Shown here: piece after piece, positions 8,205-18,006 of the stretch
Layout of the letters: each line of letters begins with the position of its first letter
How positions within the stretch are numbered: position 1 is the first letter of the stretch
Assembly (NCBI RefSeq): GCF_001729785.1
Contig: NZ_CP017183.1
Span: 3,038,001 to 3,102,000, forward strand
DNA from: Enterobacter hormaechei subsp. xiangfangensis
GTDB taxonomy: Bacteria > Pseudomonadota > Gammaproteobacteria > Enterobacterales > Enterobacteriaceae
Length of the DNA stretch: 64,000 nt
Direction of reading: 5' to 3'
Notes under the pieces: model-generated
Database searches by the model: none
Told to the model about the DNA's origin: nothing
Seen by the model: only the letters and a program-made list of their open reading frames with translations
Made by a program: the position numbers and the translations under genes

Positions 8205-9343
8205 TATTGCGGCCACGATCTGATGTAACGAACCGTTTCGGTAAGGTCATGCACCCCGCTGATGGTCGGAACAAGCTGTGATATCACGCGATTCCAGCGG
8301 GACAGTGGTGCAGTGGTGACATAGACAATGTCATAAGGCTCAAGCTGAAACTCGGTGCCTAACACCATGGCTGATGCGTCCTGAGCATTGAGCTGGTAGA
8401 TGTTGGCAATTTTCTCTGAACGCTCGCTTTTCGGCAGCGAACGAATGACAAAAATTCCGGTGGCATCGGCCATATTCTGGTTCAGCCCACCCGCATTGCC
8501 CAGCGCTTCGGCCAGGGTCATGCCGCTGCGATCCATTTTCAGCGTGCTCTGTTTAACGACCTCGCCCATGACGAACACTTTCAGCGCATCGTTACGGGGG
8601 ACAAACAGAATATCGCCGGGATAGAGCAGCTTATTTTGGGTGAGATCGCCATGCTGCATCAGCGCATATAGCGAGAGGCGCATATCCTTCCCATTATGCG
8701 TCAGCACGACATTGCGCCAGTCCGCGTCGGCAGAGAGCCCCCCTGCGGCGTTCACGGCATCCATTACCGTTAACGGGATATTGGTGATAGCCTGCTGCCC
8801 CGACTTCACCACCTCGCCCGTCACATAGGCTTTTTGCGAGCGGAAAGAGGCGACGCTGACGTCCACCTGCGGACTTTCAATGACATTGTTCAGCCGGGCC
8901 GTGATCTCCTCGCGTACCCGTGCGACCGTTTTGCCTGCCACCTGCAATTTACCGACATAAGGATAGAAAAGCGTACCGTCGGCATTAACCCAGTTACCGG
9001 TGTCACTGGCGCTGCGATACTGCCCTGCCGGGGTTGTCAGTTCAGGGTGATCCCAGACGGTGACGGTCAAAATATCCCCAACGCCGATACGGTATTCCCA
9101 GTTTTTGACCTGTTCATCCAGCTTAGGATTTGCCTGAGATTTCAGGGCCGATGGTCGCAATTTTTCAATTAACGAAGGCGTAAGAGGATAAACATCAATC
9201 CGCTTTTCCAGACGATCGTTTGCATTTTCTGTGGCCATCACCTGTTTTCCAGCAAGATCCAGATGCTGACCCGGTGAAAATACGCAGCCAGATAATGGCG
9301 TAATAATTAAAAACAATATCGAAAAGACTGTTGTGTTTTTCAT
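8204..9343 (-). CDS. wza: Outer-membrane polysaccharide export lipoprotein, Wza/GfcE type
   Basis: Encodes 379 residues. The signal peptide ends at a lipobox LSGC (Cys 20), so the protein is an outer-membrane lipoprotein. The conserved Wza N-terminal segment ([13 protein letters not shown]), the export domain ([28 protein letters not shown]) and two following SLBB-type repeats are visible, ending in the C-terminal region that forms the helical pore in Wza. It would form the octameric channel for polysaccharide. It is the first gene of the trio and overlaps wzb by TAATG. No glycosyltransferase, flippase or polymerase is adjacent; the arrangement resembles E. coli gfcE-etp-etk without gfcABCD. 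Confidence 0.9.
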   Translation of the reverse strand: MKNTTVFSILFLIITPLSGCVFSPGQHLDLAGKQVMATENANDRLEKRIDVYPLTPSLIEKLRPSALKSQANPKLDEQVKNWEYRIGVGDILTVTVWDHPELTTPAGQYRSASDTGNWVNADGTLFYPYVGKLQVAGKTVARVREEITARLNNVIESPQVDVSVASFRSQKAYVTGEVVKSGQQAITNIPLTVMDAVNAAGGLSADADWRNVVLTHNGKDMRLSLYALMQHGDLTQNKLLYPGDILFVPRNDALKVFVMGEVVKQSTLKMDRSGMTLAEALGNAGGLNQNMADATGIFVIRSLPKSERSEKIANIYQLNAQDASAMVLGTEFQLEPYDIVYVTTAPLSRWNRVISQLVPTISGVHDLTETVRYIRSWPQ

Positions 9344-9823
9344 TGAGTAAAAATATCTTTTTATAGTATTGATTATCGAATACGTGCCGAAATGATGCTT
9401 TCCATTCTAAAACAACTCCTTACCGCTAAATTAATTAACAGTGATGGCAGTAATATTTAAAAAACCACAGCATTCCTGCGGCCTGGCTTTTACAGCCATG
9501 CATCGTCTGACTTACGGATTAGGAAAGAGGGTTTCGGGCAATCTTAAATGTTCTATTCGTTTAATGCATGCCTGGATCTTTGTAAATTTGCTTTGAAAAA
9601 GTTTTTTCAGAATTAATTAATAAACCCATAATTATGTTATCTGCGTAAGCCAATATTTATTCATCGAAGAAATAATTAATGACGGTTGCGACTACACAAA
9701 ACCGTGCGCTTTTGTTACATTTTTTGCAAACTCACCCTGTGAGGATACTTAAAATGAACTGTCTGCCATCCGTTTGCGGATCTGCACACAAAAAGTATCA
9801 GTAACGATATGACTGGAGAAAAA
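9344..9823. other. 480-base AT-rich gap between wza and rcnB
   Basis: Divergent control region for the export operon (leftward) and rcnB (rightward). No gene of normal size is visible. I looked for a JUMPstart/ops element and for a full RcsAB box before wza and did not find a convincing copy; only a half-like TTAGGAAAG occurs near 9520. The part nearest rcnB holds a possible 16-codon leader frame at 9754-9804, listed separately. Confidence 0.45.
9754..9804 (+). other. Possible 16-codon leader frame upstream of rcnB
   Basis: After GAGGATACTTAAA a frame reads MNCLPSVCGSAHKKYQ and stops 19 bases before the rcnB start. It contains two Cys and one His and a small hairpin (ATCCG/CGGAT). It could be a translated leader peptide or chance. 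Only the spacing and the upstream GAGG support it. Confidence 0.25.
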
Positions 9824-10156
9824 ATGGCTAAGCGTAAATTGTTGCTTCTGGGTGTATTAGTGTCACTGGCGGGGGCCGCGCACGCTGCACCGCAAGCGTC
9901 GACAGCGCCTTCCGGCATCAAGGCCTACGAAGAACAAGAGTTTATTGCCGATTTTACGAAGTTCAAAATTGGCGACACCGCGCCCGCGCAGTATCAGACG
10001 CCCGAGTACACCATCAAACAGTACCAGCTACGTAACCTTCCTGCGCCCGATGCCGGCACACACTGGACCTACATGGGCGAGAATTATGTTCTGATTGGCG
10101 ATGCCGATGGCAAAATCTACAAAGCCTATAACGGAGATATTTTCTATCACCGCTGA
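9824..10156 (+). CDS. rcnB: Periplasmic nickel/cobalt homeostasis protein RcnB
   Basis: Encodes 110 residues: a signal peptide (MAKRKLLLLGVLVSLAGAAHA, cleavage after AHA) and a compact domain ending NLPAPDAGTHWTYMGENYVLIGDADGK and FYHR, which matches E. coli RcnB (YohN) closely. RcnB is a periplasmic protein needed to tune Ni/Co levels alongside the RcnA efflux pump. An upstream ATG at 9809 is in frame, but ATG 9824 has GGAG at the right distance and gives a clean signal peptide. The pump and its repressor (rcnA, rcnR) are not in this window. Its 3' end overlaps the next gene in another frame. Confidence 0.93.
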   Translation: MAKRKLLLLGVLVSLAGAAHAAPQASTAPSGIKAYEEQEFIADFTKFKIGDTAPAQYQTPEYTIKQYQLRNLPAPDAGTHWTYMGENYVLIGDADGKIYKAYNGDIFYHR

Positions 10157-10586
10157 TACGATCCTAATCCGTCCGTGGCAGGAGAGCGATCGCCCTTTCC
10201 TGCGCACGCTGTTCCTCCACGCCCGGCGTGAAGCCTGGCCGTGGCTGGACAGTTCTGCGTGGCAGCTTGAAGATTTTGACGCGGCAACCCTGGACGAAGA
10301 GATTTGGGTGGCGGAGCAGGATGGGCACCGACTTGGCTTTGCCTCAGTCTGGACGAACGATAATTTTCTGCACAACCTGTTTGTCGATCCGCAGTATCAG
10401 CGTCTGGGAGTGGGTCATTTGTTACTGGAACAAGTACAGAAGACGTTTACCAGTACAGGCGCGCTGAAGTGTCTGGTGAAGAATGAACGGGCTATTGCGT
10501 TTTACCATCGCCACGGCTGGCACATTGAAGCGACGGGAGATTCTCCGGACGGGGAGTATTATTTGATGCACTATCGGCTTGGGTAA
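10095..10586 (+). CDS. GNAT-family N-acetyltransferase
   Basis: Up to 163 residues with a single GNAT fold: an N-terminal IRPWQESDRPFLRTLF strand-helix, then HNLFVDPQYQRLGVGHLLLEQV, the Q/R-x-x-G-x-G/A acetyl-CoA loop, and a C-terminal NERAIAFYHRHGWHIE. The substrate cannot be inferred. The first 20 or so codons overlap the end of rcnB in a different frame. In-frame ATGs occur at 10095, 10101 and 10107, and none occurs between there and the conserved domain, so the overlap appears real and suggests translational coupling to rcnB. A hairpin GTCAGGTA/TACCTGAC follows at 10588-10613. Confidence 0.82.
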   Translation: MAMPMAKSTKPITEIFSITADTILIRPWQESDRPFLRTLFLHARREAWPWLDSSAWQLEDFDAATLDEEIWVAEQDGHRLGFASVWTNDNFLHNLFVDPQYQRLGVGHLLLEQVQKTFTSTGALKCLVKNERAIAFYHRHGWHIEATGDSPDGEYYLMHYRLG

Positions 10587-10587
10587 A

Positions 10588-10613
10588 GTCAGGTAGCGCT
10601 ATGCTTACCTGAC
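10588..10613. terminator. Hairpin after the acetyltransferase
   Basis: GTCAGGTA at 10588-10595 pairs with TACCTGAC at 10606-10613 around a ten-base loop. No T-run follows, so it may be a weak terminator or an mRNA end-protecting hairpin. Confidence 0.45.
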
Positions 10614-10626
10614 ATACAAAATCGAG

Positions 10627-10658
10627 GTAGGCCGGGTAAGGCAAAGCCGTCACCCGGC
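10627..10658. repeat. REP-type palindrome
   Basis: GTAGGCCGGGTAAGGC followed by GCCGTCACCCGGC forms the classic REP stem with a mismatch bulge. It lies between convergent genes, as REPs usually do. Confidence 0.75.
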
Positions 10659-10675
10659 ACTAACGCGCAGAGGCG

Positions 10676-11785
10676 TTACACCGCGCGGAAGGCGATTTCA
10701 CCCGGGATCACTTCCCCCTGCCAGTAGAGCTGCGCCGCAACGCGCCCTGCAAGCTGGCGATACATCTGGGCAAATTCGCTGTCCGGGCGGCTGACCACCG
10801 TTGGTTTCCCGCTGTCCAGGTCTTCACGCAAGGAAATATGCAGCGGCATCTGCCCCAGCAGCTGGGTGTGATACTGCGCAGCCAGCTTCTCCGCACCGCC
10901 GGTACCAAAGATGGGCTCATGGTGCCCGCAGTTGCTGCAAATATGCATGCTCATGTTCTCGACGATACCCAGTACCGGCACCTCTACCTTCTCGAACATG
11001 ACAATGCCTTTTTTGGCGTCGATCAGCGCGATATCCTGCGGCGTGGTGACTACGACGGCGCCGGTAACCGGAATGTTCTGCGCCAGCGTCAGCTGGATAT
11101 CACCGGTGCCCGGCGGCATGTCCAGCACCAGATAATCGAGGTCAGGCCACATTGTCTCCTGCAACATTTGCAGCAGCGCCTTGCTGGCCATCGGGCCACG
11201 CCAGACCATCGCGTTATCGTCAGTAACCAGATATCCAATGGAGTTGGTCGCCAGACCGTGCGCCACGATTGGCGCCATGTGGGTGCCGTCCGGCGAAGTT
11301 GGACGCTGGTTTTCCGCTCCCAGCATGTTTGGAATGGACGGGCCATAGATATCCGCATCCAGAATGCCGACCTTCGCCCCTTCTGCCGCCAGTGCAAGCG
11401 CCAGATTCACGGCGGTAGATGATTTACCCACCCCGCCCTTGCCAGAGCTGACGGCGATGATGTTCTTCACGCCGTTAACGCCCGGCTGATTTTTCACGCG
11501 CTTGAGCGTGGCGATGCTGTGGCTTAGCTTCCAGTCAATTGCTTTTGCGCCAGTAATGCGCAGCAGCTCAGAGCTGGTTTGCTCTTTCAGGGCATCAAAG
11601 GCGCTGGTCCAGACGAACGGCATCTGTAGCTCGATGTGAAGCGTATCGTCCAGCCATGCGACGTGATGAAGCGCTTTCAGCGTCGTGAGATTGTGCTTCA
11701 GGGTTGGATGCTGAAAATTAGCCAGCGTCCCGGCGACCATTGCTCGTAAGGCTTCCGGTGATTTGGCCTGGGATTGAGAACTCAT
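10676..11785 (-). CDS. apbC: Iron-sulphur cluster carrier ATPase ApbC (Mrp)
   Basis: Cytoplasmic P-loop protein of 369 residues that carries and transfers Fe-S clusters. An N-terminal MIP18-like domain (about 1-95) precedes a deviant Walker A SSGKGGVGKSSTAVNLA, a GILDADIYGPSIPNMLG motif and DYLVLDMPPGTGDIQLTL. The cluster-binding CSNCGHHEPIFG with CxxC is present. It is divergent from metG, as in E. coli. Length and motifs are complete. Confidence 0.96.
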   Translation of the reverse strand: MSSQSQAKSPEALRAMVAGTLANFQHPTLKHNLTTLKALHHVAWLDDTLHIELQMPFVWTSAFDALKEQTSSELLRITGAKAIDWKLSHSIATLKRVKNQPGVNGVKNIIAVSSGKGGVGKSSTAVNLALALAAEGAKVGILDADIYGPSIPNMLGAENQRPTSPDGTHMAPIVAHGLATNSIGYLVTDDNAMVWRGPMASKALLQMLQETMWPDLDYLVLDMPPGTGDIQLTLAQNIPVTGAVVVTTPQDIALIDAKKGIVMFEKVEVPVLGIVENMSMHICSNCGHHEPIFGTGGAEKLAAQYHTQLLGQMPLHISLREDLDSGKPTVVSRPDSEFAQMYRQLAGRVAAQLYWQGEVIPGEIAFRAV

Positions 11786-11922
11786 CCCGACTCCTTTGTT
11801 CTTGTGAATAAGACCTTAGACAAACAAGTTTACCTGAAAGGCCGCGGTTTGTGCTTACTTAATAATGCCCCTTTTGGTAATATCGAAAACCCTTTTCACA
11901 GTTAAAAGAAGTAATGCCTACT

Positions 11923-13956
11923 ATGACTCAAGTCGCGAAAAAAATTCTGGTAACGTGCGCCCTGCCGTACGCCAACGGCTCAATCCACCTCGGCCACATG
12001 CTGGAGCATATCCAGGCTGATGTCTGGGTCCGTTACCAGCGAATGCGCGGCCACGAGGTGAACTTTATCTGTGCGGACGATGCCCACGGCACGCCGATCA
12101 TGCTGAAAGCGCAGCAGCTGGGCATTTCCCCGGAACAGATGATCGCCGAAATGAGTCAGGAGCATCAGACCGATTTTGCTGGCTTTGACATCAGCTATGA
12201 CAACTATCACTCCACACACAGCGACGAAAACCGCGAGCTGTCAGAGCTGATCTACACCCGTCTGAAAGAGAACGGTTTCATTAAAAACCGCACCATTTCT
12301 CAGCTGTACGATCCGGAAAAAGGCATGTTCCTGCCGGACCGTTTCGTTAAAGGCACCTGTCCGAAATGTAAATCCCCGGACCAGTACGGCGATAACTGCG
12401 AAGTGTGCGGCGCGACCTACAGTCCGACCGAGCTTATCGAACCGAAATCCGTGGTTTCCGGCGCGACGCCGGTGATGCGTGACTCCGAGCACTTCTTCTT
12501 CGACCTGCCGTCGTTCAGCGAAATGCTGAAGGCATGGACCCGCAGCGGTGCATTGCAGGAGCAGGTCGCGAACAAAATGCAGGAGTGGTTCGAATCCGGT
12601 CTGCAACAATGGGATATCTCCCGCGATGCGCCATACTTTGGCTTCGAAATCCCGAACGCGCCGGGCAAATATTTCTACGTCTGGCTGGATGCGCCGATTG
12701 GCTACATGGGCTCCTTCAAGAATCTGTGTGACAAGCGCGGCGACACCGTAAGCTTCGACGAATACTGGAAGAAAGATTCCGATGCCGAGCTGTATCACTT
12801 CATCGGTAAAGACATCGTTTACTTCCACAGCCTGTTCTGGCCAGCAATGCTGGAAGGCAGCAACTTCCGCAAGCCGACCAACCTGTTCGTACATGGCTAC
12901 GTAACGGTGAACGGCGCGAAGATGTCTAAATCTCGCGGGACGTTTATTAAGGCCAGCACCTGGCTGAACCACTTCGACGCGGACAGCCTGCGCTACTACT
13001 ACACCGCGAAGCTCTCTTCCCGCATCGACGATATCGACCTGAACCTGGAAGATTTCGTGCAGCGCGTGAACGCGGACATCGTCAACAAGGTGGTGAACCT
13101 GGCGTCACGTAACGCAGGTTTTATCGCCAAACGCTTTGACGGCGTGCTTTCTGCCGAACTGGCCGATCCTGAGCTGTATAAAACCTTCACCGACGCCGCC
13201 GCTGCGGTTGGCGAAGCCTGGGAAAGCCGTGAATTCGGTAAAGCCATTCGCGAAATCATGGCGCTGGCAGACGTGGCCAACCGCTATGTGGACGAGCAGG
13301 CGCCGTGGGTGGTGGCGAAACAGGAAGGTCGCGACGCCGACTTGCAGGCGATCTGCACCATGGGTCTGAACATGTTCCGCGTGCTGATGACCTGGCTGAA
13401 GCCGGTTCTGCCGCAGCTGGCAGCCCGCGCGGAAGCATTCCTGAACACCGAACTGACCTGGGATGCCATCCAGCAGCCGCTGCTCGGCCACAAGGTGAAC
13501 ACCTTTAAAGCGCTGTACAACCGCATCGAGATGAAGCAGGTTGAAGCCCTGGTGGAAGCATCCAAAGAAGAGGTGAAAGCGGCTGCCGCACCGGTGACCG
13601 GCCCGCTGGCGGACGATCCGATTCAGGAGACCATCACCTTTGATGATTTCGCTAAAGTCGACCTGCGCGTGGCGCTGATCGAAAACGCGGAGTTCGTGGA
13701 AGGCTCTGACAAACTGCTGCGTCTGACGCTGGATCTGGGCGGCGAGAAACGTAACGTCTTCTCCGGCATTCGTTCCGCGTACCCTGATCCGCAGGTGCTG
13801 ATCGGTCGTCAGACCGTGATGGTGGCAAACCTGGCGCCGCGTAAAATGCGCTTCGGCATCTCCGAAGGGATGGTGATGGCCGCAGGCCCGGGCGGAAAAG
13901 ACATCTTCCTGTTAAGCCCTGACGAAGGCGCGAAGCCGGGTCAGCAGGTGAAGTAA
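11923..13956 (+). CDS. metG: Methionine--tRNA ligase
   Basis: Class I aminoacyl-tRNA synthetase of 677 residues that charges tRNA-Met. The HIGH motif is in [10 protein letters not shown], the KMSKS motif in [13 protein letters not shown], and the zinc knuckle in [19 protein letters not shown] (four Cys). The C-terminal tRNA-binding, dimerising domain starts near residue 575 ([18 protein letters not shown]). The start at 11923 ([12 protein letters not shown]) gives the known E. coli length; an in-frame ATG lies three codons upstream at 11914. It is followed by a strong terminator and REP sequences. Confidence 0.98.
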   Translation: MTQVAKKILVTCALPYANGSIHLGHMLEHIQADVWVRYQRMRGHEVNFICADDAHGTPIMLKAQQLGISPEQMIAEMSQEHQTDFAGFDISYDNYHSTHSDENRELSELIYTRLKENGFIKNRTISQLYDPEKGMFLPDRFVKGTCPKCKSPDQYGDNCEVCGATYSPTELIEPKSVVSGATPVMRDSEHFFFDLPSFSEMLKAWTRSGALQEQVANKMQEWFESGLQQWDISRDAPYFGFEIPNAPGKYFYVWLDAPIGYMGSFKNLCDKRGDTVSFDEYWKKDSDAELYHFIGKDIVYFHSLFWPAMLEGSNFRKPTNLFVHGYVTVNGAKMSKSRGTFIKASTWLNHFDADSLRYYYTAKLSSRIDDIDLNLEDFVQRVNADIVNKVVNLASRNAGFIAKRFDGVLSAELADPELYKTFTDAAAAVGEAWESREFGKAIREIMALADVANRYVDEQAPWVVAKQEGRDADLQAICTMGLNMFRVLMTWLKPVLPQLAARAEAFLNTELTWDAIQQPLLGHKVNTFKALYNRIEMKQVEALVEASKEEVKAAAAPVTGPLADDPIQETITFDDFAKVDLRVALIENAEFVEGSDKLLRLTLDLGGEKRNVFSGIRSAYPDPQVLIGRQTVMVANLAPRKMRFGISEGMVMAAGPGGKDIFLLSPDEGAKPGQQVK

Positions 13957-13957
13957 T

Positions 13958-13989
13958 AAAAAAGCCGGATGAGAATCCGGCTTTTTTTT
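13958..13989 (+). terminator. metG terminator
   Basis: AAGCCGGAT pairs with ATCCGGCTT across a four-base loop, followed by eight Ts. It begins directly after the metG stop codon. Confidence 0.93.
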
Positions 13990-13990
13990 G

Positions 13991-14060
13991 CCTGGCGGCG
14001 CTACGCTTGCACGGGCCGACGGGTTTTGTAGGCCGGGTCAGGCGAAGCCGCCATCCGGCT
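13991..14060. repeat. Pair of REP-type palindromes
   Basis: CCTGGCGGCGCTACGCTTGC is followed by a second REP in the opposite sense, GTAGGCCGGGTCAGGCG then AAGCCGCCATCCGGC. This BIME-like pair fills the gap between convergent metG and yehS. Confidence 0.72.
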
Positions 14061-14065
14061 AAAAA

Positions 14066-14536
14066 TCACCCCTTCTGGTTATGCACCCGCTGCGTCAACC
14101 CACGCAGGAAATAACGCAGAAATTGATCCCCACACTCGCGGTAATTCTTATGATCCGGCGCGCGCATCATGGCGGTGATTTCCGGCATCGACACGCGAAA
14201 TTTCTGCTCGGTCATGATCGCCAGAATGTCGTCAGTTTTCAGGCAGAAAGCAATACGCAGTTTTTTCAGCACCGTGTTGTTGTTCACCCGACGCTCCAGC
14301 GCCAGCTCAGGAGCAGATTCATCTTTGCCGCGCTTGTCGTAGATCAGGCCGTTCAGAAAGCCCGACAGAATGATGTCCGGGCAGCGAACAAAACCCTCTT
14401 CATCTTCTTTAGTCATCCAGGTGTCGAACCCGGCGGACGTGGATTCCATGTCGGAGAGCGCAAGAATGCGCACCATGTCATTATTGTTCGCTTTCAGGGT
14501 GTAGCGCAGGCTACGAAGAATATCGTTACTTAGCAT
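14066..14536 (-). CDS. yehS: DUF1456 protein YehS
   Basis: Encodes 156 residues matching E. coli YehS, with two copies of the DUF1456 helical unit (NDILRSLRYTLKANNNDMVRILAL and NNTVLKKLRIAFCLKTDDILAIM). The repeat gives an obvious internal duplication of about 65 residues. The molecular role is not established. It is a cytoplasmic protein with no signal peptide. It precedes btsR on the same strand's downstream side and is probably transcribed independently or as the tail of the bts unit. Confidence 0.92.
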   Translation of the reverse strand: MLSNDILRSLRYTLKANNNDMVRILALSDMESTSAGFDTWMTKEDEEGFVRCPDIILSGFLNGLIYDKRGKDESAPELALERRVNNNTVLKKLRIAFCLKTDDILAIMTEQKFRVSMPEITAMMRAPDHKNYRECGDQFLRYFLRGLTQRVHNQKG

Positions 14537-14582
14537 AGAGCCTTCGAATGTCGATGATGCAATGGCGCGCAGTGTATCAGTT

Positions 14583-15302
14583 TTACAGCCCTATCGCCTC
14601 TTTCAAACTTTTCAGGTAGCGACGACTGACGGGAACGGTTTGCCCGGCACGTAACACCAGCTCGGCCTGGCCGTTATCTTCCAGGCGGATCTCCTTCAGG
14701 TGCGCCATGTTCACCAGATACTGACGATGGCAGCGGATCAGCGGCGTGCGGCTCTCCAGCGTGCGCAGGGTCAGCTCGGTAAAGCCTTCGTTGCCTTCGG
14801 CGCTGGTGACGTATACCCCGCTCAGACGGCTGCTGACAAAGGCAACGTCGTCCATTTGCAGGAGGTAAATCCGGCTGTGCCCGGTACAGGGGATAAACTT
14901 CAGGGGCTGCTGATGCTCCGGCAGCAGCGTCACGTCCTGCGCGGTACGCTCCTGGCGCAGACGGGTCAGGGTCTTTTCAAGCCGTTTCTCTTCAATCGGT
15001 TTCAGCAGATAATCAAACGCGTGCTCTTCAAACGCCTTTACCGCGTACTCATCAAAGGCCGTCAGAAAGACGATATAGGGACGGTGCTCCGGGTCGAGCA
15101 TGCCGACCATCTCCAGCCCGCTGATGCGCGGCATCTGAATATCGAGGAACAACACGTCAGGGCGCAGTTTATGCACCGCACCGATGCCTTCAATGGCATT
15201 GGCACATTCCCCCACAACCTCGATATCATTCTGCTCCTGCAACAGGACACGCAGGTTTTCCCGTGCTAACGGCTCATCATCAACAATCAGCACTCTTAAC
15301 AT
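14583..15302 (-). CDS. btsR: LytTR-family response regulator BtsR
   Basis: Response regulator of 239 residues for pyruvate sensing (formerly YehT). The receiver domain has DDEP near the start and the phospho-acceptor Asp in [10 protein letters not shown]. The C-terminal LytTR DNA-binding domain runs from about residue 135 to the end ([29 protein letters not shown]). The start overlaps the end of btsS by 7 bases, so the pair is translationally coupled. In E. coli it activates the pyruvate importer gene btsT; that target is not in this window. Confidence 0.96.
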   Translation of the reverse strand: MLRVLIVDDEPLARENLRVLLQEQNDIEVVGECANAIEGIGAVHKLRPDVLFLDIQMPRISGLEMVGMLDPEHRPYIVFLTAFDEYAVKAFEEHAFDYLLKPIEEKRLEKTLTRLRQERTAQDVTLLPEHQQPLKFIPCTGHSRIYLLQMDDVAFVSSRLSGVYVTSAEGNEGFTELTLRTLESRTPLIRCHRQYLVNMAHLKEIRLEDNGQAELVLRAGQTVPVSRRYLKSLKEAIGL

Positions 15303-16981
15303 GCGTTCTCCTCCAGCGGCAATCGTAAGGTAATTCGGGTATAGCGGTCTGGCTCACAGGCGACGGTGATACCGCAGTCGTCACCAAAATGCGCGCGCAG
15401 GCGTTTATCCACCAGGCTCATGCCCAGACCGCCTGACGCGGAAGCTTCATACAGCCCCGCGTTGTCTTCGATATCCAGCACCAGATGGTGGTTAAAACGG
15501 GAAGCGGAAATCATGATTTCTCCGGTACCCAGCAGCTGCGAGGTCCCATGCTTAATGGCGTTCTCTACAATCGGTTGCAGGGTAAAGGCCGGAAGATGCT
15601 GATACGCCAGCTCATCCGGGACGGATAACGACACCTGTAAACGTGACTGGAAGCGCGCTTTTTCAATTTGCAGATAGGCGTTTACGTGCTCAATCTCGTC
15701 CGCGAGGGTGACGATCTCCGAGGGACGCTTCAAATTTTTGCGGAAAAAGGTCGACAGAAATTGCACCAGCTGCGCGGCCTGATCGCTGTCGCGGCGGATC
15801 ACCGCTTTCAGCGTGTTAAGCGCGTTAAACAGGAAATGCGGATTCACCTGAGCGTGCAGGAGCTTAATTTCTGACTGCGTCAGCAGCGCTTTTTGCCGTT
15901 CATACTGCCCCGCCAGGATTTGCGCCGAAAGCAGCTGGGCGATCCCCTCCCCCAGCGTGCGGTTGATGGAGCTGAACAGGCGGTTTTTGGCTTCGTAAAG
16001 CTTAATGGTGCCCATAACGCGCTGATTTTCGCCCCGCAGGGGAATGACCAGCGTAGAGCCGAGTTTGCACTGCGGATGCAGGGAACAGCGGTACGGCACT
16101 TCATTTCCGTCGGCATACACCACTTCACCCGTTTCAATAGCGCGCAGGGTATAGGCCGATGAGATCGGTTTGCCCGGCAGATGGTGGTCGTCGCCGGTGC
16201 CGGTAAACGCCAGCAGCTTTTCGCGATCGGTAATCGCCACGGCCCCGATATCCAGTTCTTTATACAGCACCTGCGCCACCTTCATGCTGTTCTCCTCGTT
16301 GAATCCCTGCCGCAGGATCCCTTCCGTCGACGCCGCAACTTTTAAGGCGGTGGCAGAAAATGCCGAGGTGTATTTTTCGAACATGGCGCGTTTGTCGAGC
16401 AAAATGCGCATAAACAGCGCCGCACCTACGGTATTGGTGACCATCATCGGTGCGGCAATACTGCTGACCAGATGTAACGCATCGTCAAACGGGCGCGCGA
16501 TCAGCAGGATGATCGCCATCTGCGCCATTTCCGCCACGAAGGTGATCGCCCCGGCGGTAAGGGGACTGAACACTTTATCCGGCCGTCCGCGCTTAATCAT
16601 ATAGCTGTGGACGAGACCACCGAGCAGCCCTTCGACAATGGTGGAGATCATGCAGCTTAGCGCCGTCATACCGCCCATCGAATAGCGGTGCAGGCCGCCG
16701 GTTAACCCCACCAGACCGCCGACAACCGGGCCTCCGAGCAGCCCGCCCATTACCGCGCCGATGGCACGCGTATTGGCGATGGAATCCTCAATATGGAGAC
16801 CAAACCAGGTCCCCATAATGCAGAATATGGAAAATACGACGTAGCAGAGGAATTTGTGCGGCAGACGGACGGTGACCTGCATCAGCGGGATAAACAGGCG
16901 CGTTTTGCTCATCAACCAGGCGATGACAAGGAACACGCACATCTGCTGAAGCAACAGCAGCACCAGATTAAACTCGTACAT
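15296..16981 (-). CDS. btsS: Pyruvate-sensing histidine kinase BtsS
   Basis: Membrane sensor kinase of 561 residues (formerly YehU). The N-terminal half is a 5TM-LYT type membrane domain ([43 protein letters not shown]). A GAF-like domain follows, then the His_kinase segment [21 protein letters not shown] with the phosphorylated His, and a HATPase domain ([12 protein letters not shown]). The frame reaches 16996, but ATG 16981 (MYEFN) matches the E. coli start. It is expressed with btsR as an overlapping pair and is divergent from mlrA. Confidence 0.96.
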   Translation of the reverse strand: MYEFNLVLLLLQQMCVFLVIAWLMSKTRLFIPLMQVTVRLPHKFLCYVVFSIFCIMGTWFGLHIEDSIANTRAIGAVMGGLLGGPVVGGLVGLTGGLHRYSMGGMTALSCMISTIVEGLLGGLVHSYMIKRGRPDKVFSPLTAGAITFVAEMAQMAIILLIARPFDDALHLVSSIAAPMMVTNTVGAALFMRILLDKRAMFEKYTSAFSATALKVAASTEGILRQGFNEENSMKVAQVLYKELDIGAVAITDREKLLAFTGTGDDHHLPGKPISSAYTLRAIETGEVVYADGNEVPYRCSLHPQCKLGSTLVIPLRGENQRVMGTIKLYEAKNRLFSSINRTLGEGIAQLLSAQILAGQYERQKALLTQSEIKLLHAQVNPHFLFNALNTLKAVIRRDSDQAAQLVQFLSTFFRKNLKRPSEIVTLADEIEHVNAYLQIEKARFQSRLQVSLSVPDELAYQHLPAFTLQPIVENAIKHGTSQLLGTGEIMISASRFNHHLVLDIEDNAGLYEASASGGLGMSLVDKRLRAHFGDDCGITVACEPDRYTRITLRLPLEENAC

Positions 16982-17199
16982 ACTCACAAACCGCACATTC
17001 TAAAAACGCGTAACATACACTGATAGCGGTTAACTTTCTTTGAAACGTGCCAAAAAAGCGATAAATCGTGTCCGTCATCACACCTTTTGCCGGAGATAAC
17101 CTTTCTTTCGTATAATTTGTACAAAAAAAAATCAAATCTTCCTGGTTCCGCAAAGTGGGTCTACAGTTAAGCTGGGGACGCGCAAGCCTGGGGGCGAAA

Positions 17200-17940
17200 A
17201 TGGCGCTTTACACAATAGGTGAAGTGGCACTCCTGTGTGATATCAATCCCGTTACGCTACGGGCGTGGCAGCGACGGTATGGATTGCTTAAGCCGCAAAG
17301 AACGGACGGCGGGCACCGCCTGTTTAACGATGCGGATATTGACCGGATCCGCGAGATCAAAAGCTGGATCGACAACGGCGTACAGGTCGGCAAGGTAAAA
17401 TCGCTTCTGAGCCAGGACGATCCTGATACGCAACATCTCTGGCGCGAGCAGCAGGAAACGCTGCTGAGGCTGTTGCAGACCGGCAATTTGCAGCGTCTGC
17501 GCGGCTGGATCAAAGAACAGGGTCGAGACTACCCGGCGCAAACCCTGATCACTCATCTTTTTATTCCCCTACGGCGTCGGCTTCAGTGTCAGCAAACCAC
17601 CTTACAGGCGCTGCTCAGCATGCTTGATGGCGTGCTGATTAACTATATTTCCGTCTGTCTTGCCTCAGCGCGGAATAAAAACAGCAAAGATGCACTGGTG
17701 ATCGGCTGGAACGTACACGATACCACCCGGCTGTGGCTCGAAGCCTGGATTGCCACCCAGCAGGGCTGGCGCGTTGACGTGCTTGCCCACTCCCTGGCCC
17801 AGCTCAGGCCGGAACTGTTTGAGGGACAGACGCTGCTGGTCTGGTGCGGCGAAGTCCCCTCCGCTTCCCAGCAGCAGCTCCTTACGGAGTGGCGCGAACA
17901 TGGTTATCCCGTTTACTCACTGGGTCCAAATGCGTCGTAA
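17200..17940 (+). CDS. mlrA: MerR-like regulator MlrA
   Basis: Regulator of 246 residues. The MerR-type winged HTH occupies residues 1-70 (MALYTIGEVALLCDINPVTLRAWQRRYGLL, HRLFNDADIDRI). The rest is a B12-binding-like helical domain that has lost the usual cobalamin His motif, as in E. coli MlrA. In E. coli and Salmonella it activates csgD and so curli and biofilm. The frame opens at 17155, but ATG 17200 gives the conserved N-terminus. A TATAAT-like word lies at 17113-17118. The C-terminal 15 residues differ from the E. coli protein. Confidence 0.93.
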   Translation: MALYTIGEVALLCDINPVTLRAWQRRYGLLKPQRTDGGHRLFNDADIDRIREIKSWIDNGVQVGKVKSLLSQDDPDTQHLWREQQETLLRLLQTGNLQRLRGWIKEQGRDYPAQTLITHLFIPLRRRLQCQQTTLQALLSMLDGVLINYISVCLASARNKNSKDALVIGWNVHDTTRLWLEAWIATQQGWRVDVLAHSLAQLRPELFEGQTLLVWCGEVPSASQQQLLTEWREHGYPVYSLGPNAS

Positions 17941-18006
17941 CGGCATTTAATGGTTCATTAACAGCTGCGCTTCACCGTATAATTGTTCCGTTAACAACAG
18001 GAGCAC

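Noticed and set aside
5557..9343. Part of a full capsule locus
   Set aside because: Genes on both sides (ddc and rcnB) are unrelated and no sugar-transferase gene is in reach.
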